A stretch of 64,000 nucleotides of DNA, from positions 310,001 to 374,000 of the forward strand of contig CAVSEK010000013.1 of the NCBI GenBank assembly GCA_963726975.1, in the 5' to 3' direction. This document shows positions 63,601 through 64,000 of this stretch, piece after piece. The notes under the pieces are model-generated. The model had not been told where the DNA came from, ran no database searches, and saw nothing but the letters and a program-made list of their open reading frames with translations. The stretch comes from CAVSEK01 sp963726975 (GTDB lineage: Bacteria > Actinomycetota > Actinomycetes > Mycobacteriales > SCTD01). Position 1 is the first letter of the stretch. Every line of letters starts with the position of its first letter. The translations under genes and the position numbers were made by a program.

Positions 63601-64000
63601 GGTGTACCCCGCGATGACCTGCTCGCCGAAGCGCTGCATCTCCTCGCGCTGCGGGCTGAACTGCAGCAGCACGAGGTCGACGCCGGCCGCCTCGTACGCC
63701 CGGAGCCGCTCGGTCACCTGCTCGGGCGTGCCGACGAGCCCGGCGCGCAGCCCGCGGTTGGACACGCTGTACTCCTCCAGCGACACCTGCGACTCCAGCT
63801 GCGACCCGGCCAGGAAGTCCTGGTAGGAGGCGTACGCCGCCGGGTCGGCCTGCACGTCGAGGAGGCGCGCCAGCTCGGCCTGCGCCTCGGCCTCGGTGTC
63901 GCGGACGACGACGTAGCCGCTGACGCCGAACCGGAAGGTCCTGCCGTGCTCGGCGGCCCGCTCGCGCATGTCGCGCACCTTCTCCCCGATGACCTCGGGC
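63592..64000 (-). CDS. Luciferase-like (LLM class) flavin-dependent oxidoreductase, C-terminal part
   Basis: Runs off the window; only the last 136 residues are seen (VIGEKVRDMRERAAEHGR, FGVSGYVVVRDTEAEAQAEL, RGLRAGLVGTPEQVTERL, GVDLVLLQFSPQREEMQRFG). The ending resembles SsuD/SfnG alkanesulfonate or dimethylsulfone monooxygenases. Convergent with copD, with stop codons embedded in a common hairpin. Confidence 0.83.
   Translation of the reverse strand, partial: PEVIGEKVRDMRERAAEHGRTFRFGVSGYVVVRDTEAEAQAELARLLDVQADPAAYASYQDFLAGSQLESQVSLEEYSVSNRGLRAGLVGTPEQVTERLRAYEAAGVDLVLLQFSPQREEMQRFGEQVIAGYTPG

Overview
The window is a very GC-rich, gene-dense actinobacterial chromosome segment. This follows from RbpA, OpcA, a SufR-headed suf operon, a mycothiol-type formaldehyde dehydrogenase, frequent GTG starts with 4-nt GTGA/ATGA overlaps, and many TANNNT boxes 6-8 nt upstream of start codons (leaderless genes). 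Gene order (secG, rbpA, pgl-opcA-zwf-tal-tkt, ctaB, ctaA, suf) is the usual actinomycete order. I cannot fix the genus. I saw no rRNA, tRNA, CRISPR, prophage or insertion sequence.

Layout. 1-2991: tail of an oligopeptide/dipeptide ABC importer (oppC-D-F type), heavily broken by single-base insertions. 3026-4118: secG, rbpA and a glyoxalase-fold protein. 4115-10876 (minus): pentose phosphate operon tkt-tal-zwf-opcA-pgl. Two mini-ORFs of 19 and 13 codons bridge tal/zwf and zwf/opcA. 11053-13240: convergent heme O synthase (ctaB) and heme A synthase (ctaA). 13300-17483: small membrane proteins, a MOSC protein, an alpha/beta hydrolase and an ABC-2 exporter. 17568-24263: suf Fe-S cluster operon (sufR-B-D-Rieske-C-S-U-T). 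SufU carries a C-terminal decapeptide repeat. 24282-26807: zinc metallopeptidase and secreted glycoside-hydrolase-like protein. 27050-32064: ABC-F ATPase coupled to a FabI-like, an acyl-CoA-dehydrogenase-like and an adenylate-forming enzyme; the first two lack expected catalytic residues. 32145-36303: small proteins, a frame-broken acyl-CoA dehydrogenase and an ABC exporter.

36131-36629 holds the most unusual non-coding element: seven copies of a 43-nt inverted-repeat unit joined by linkers of about 20 or 40 nt. 36668-41667: SDR, two acyl-CoA dehydrogenases and a divergent acyl-CoA ligase (beta-oxidation or steroid/lipid type). 41729-54045: mixed accessory genes (membrane proteins, MFS exporter, Fe-S photolyase, thermolysin-like protease, zinc transporter, SDR, PH-domain membrane proteins, aldo/keto reductase). 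54126-57953: mycothiol-dependent formaldehyde oxidation pair, nitroreductase, MoeA-like protein, Lrp/AsnC-type domain. 57961-63576: transglutaminase, then a copper-handling island of cupredoxins, lipoprotein and multicopper oxidase, divergent from copC-copD. The window ends in a truncated luciferase-family oxidoreductase.

Two convergent gene pairs end in near-perfect hairpins whose arms contain both stop codons, so the opposing proteins share C-termini (-ALP/-ALP and -TPG/-TPG). Clusters of +1 insertions affect even rbpA and tkt and look like sequence errors; affected products were reconstructed across frames.
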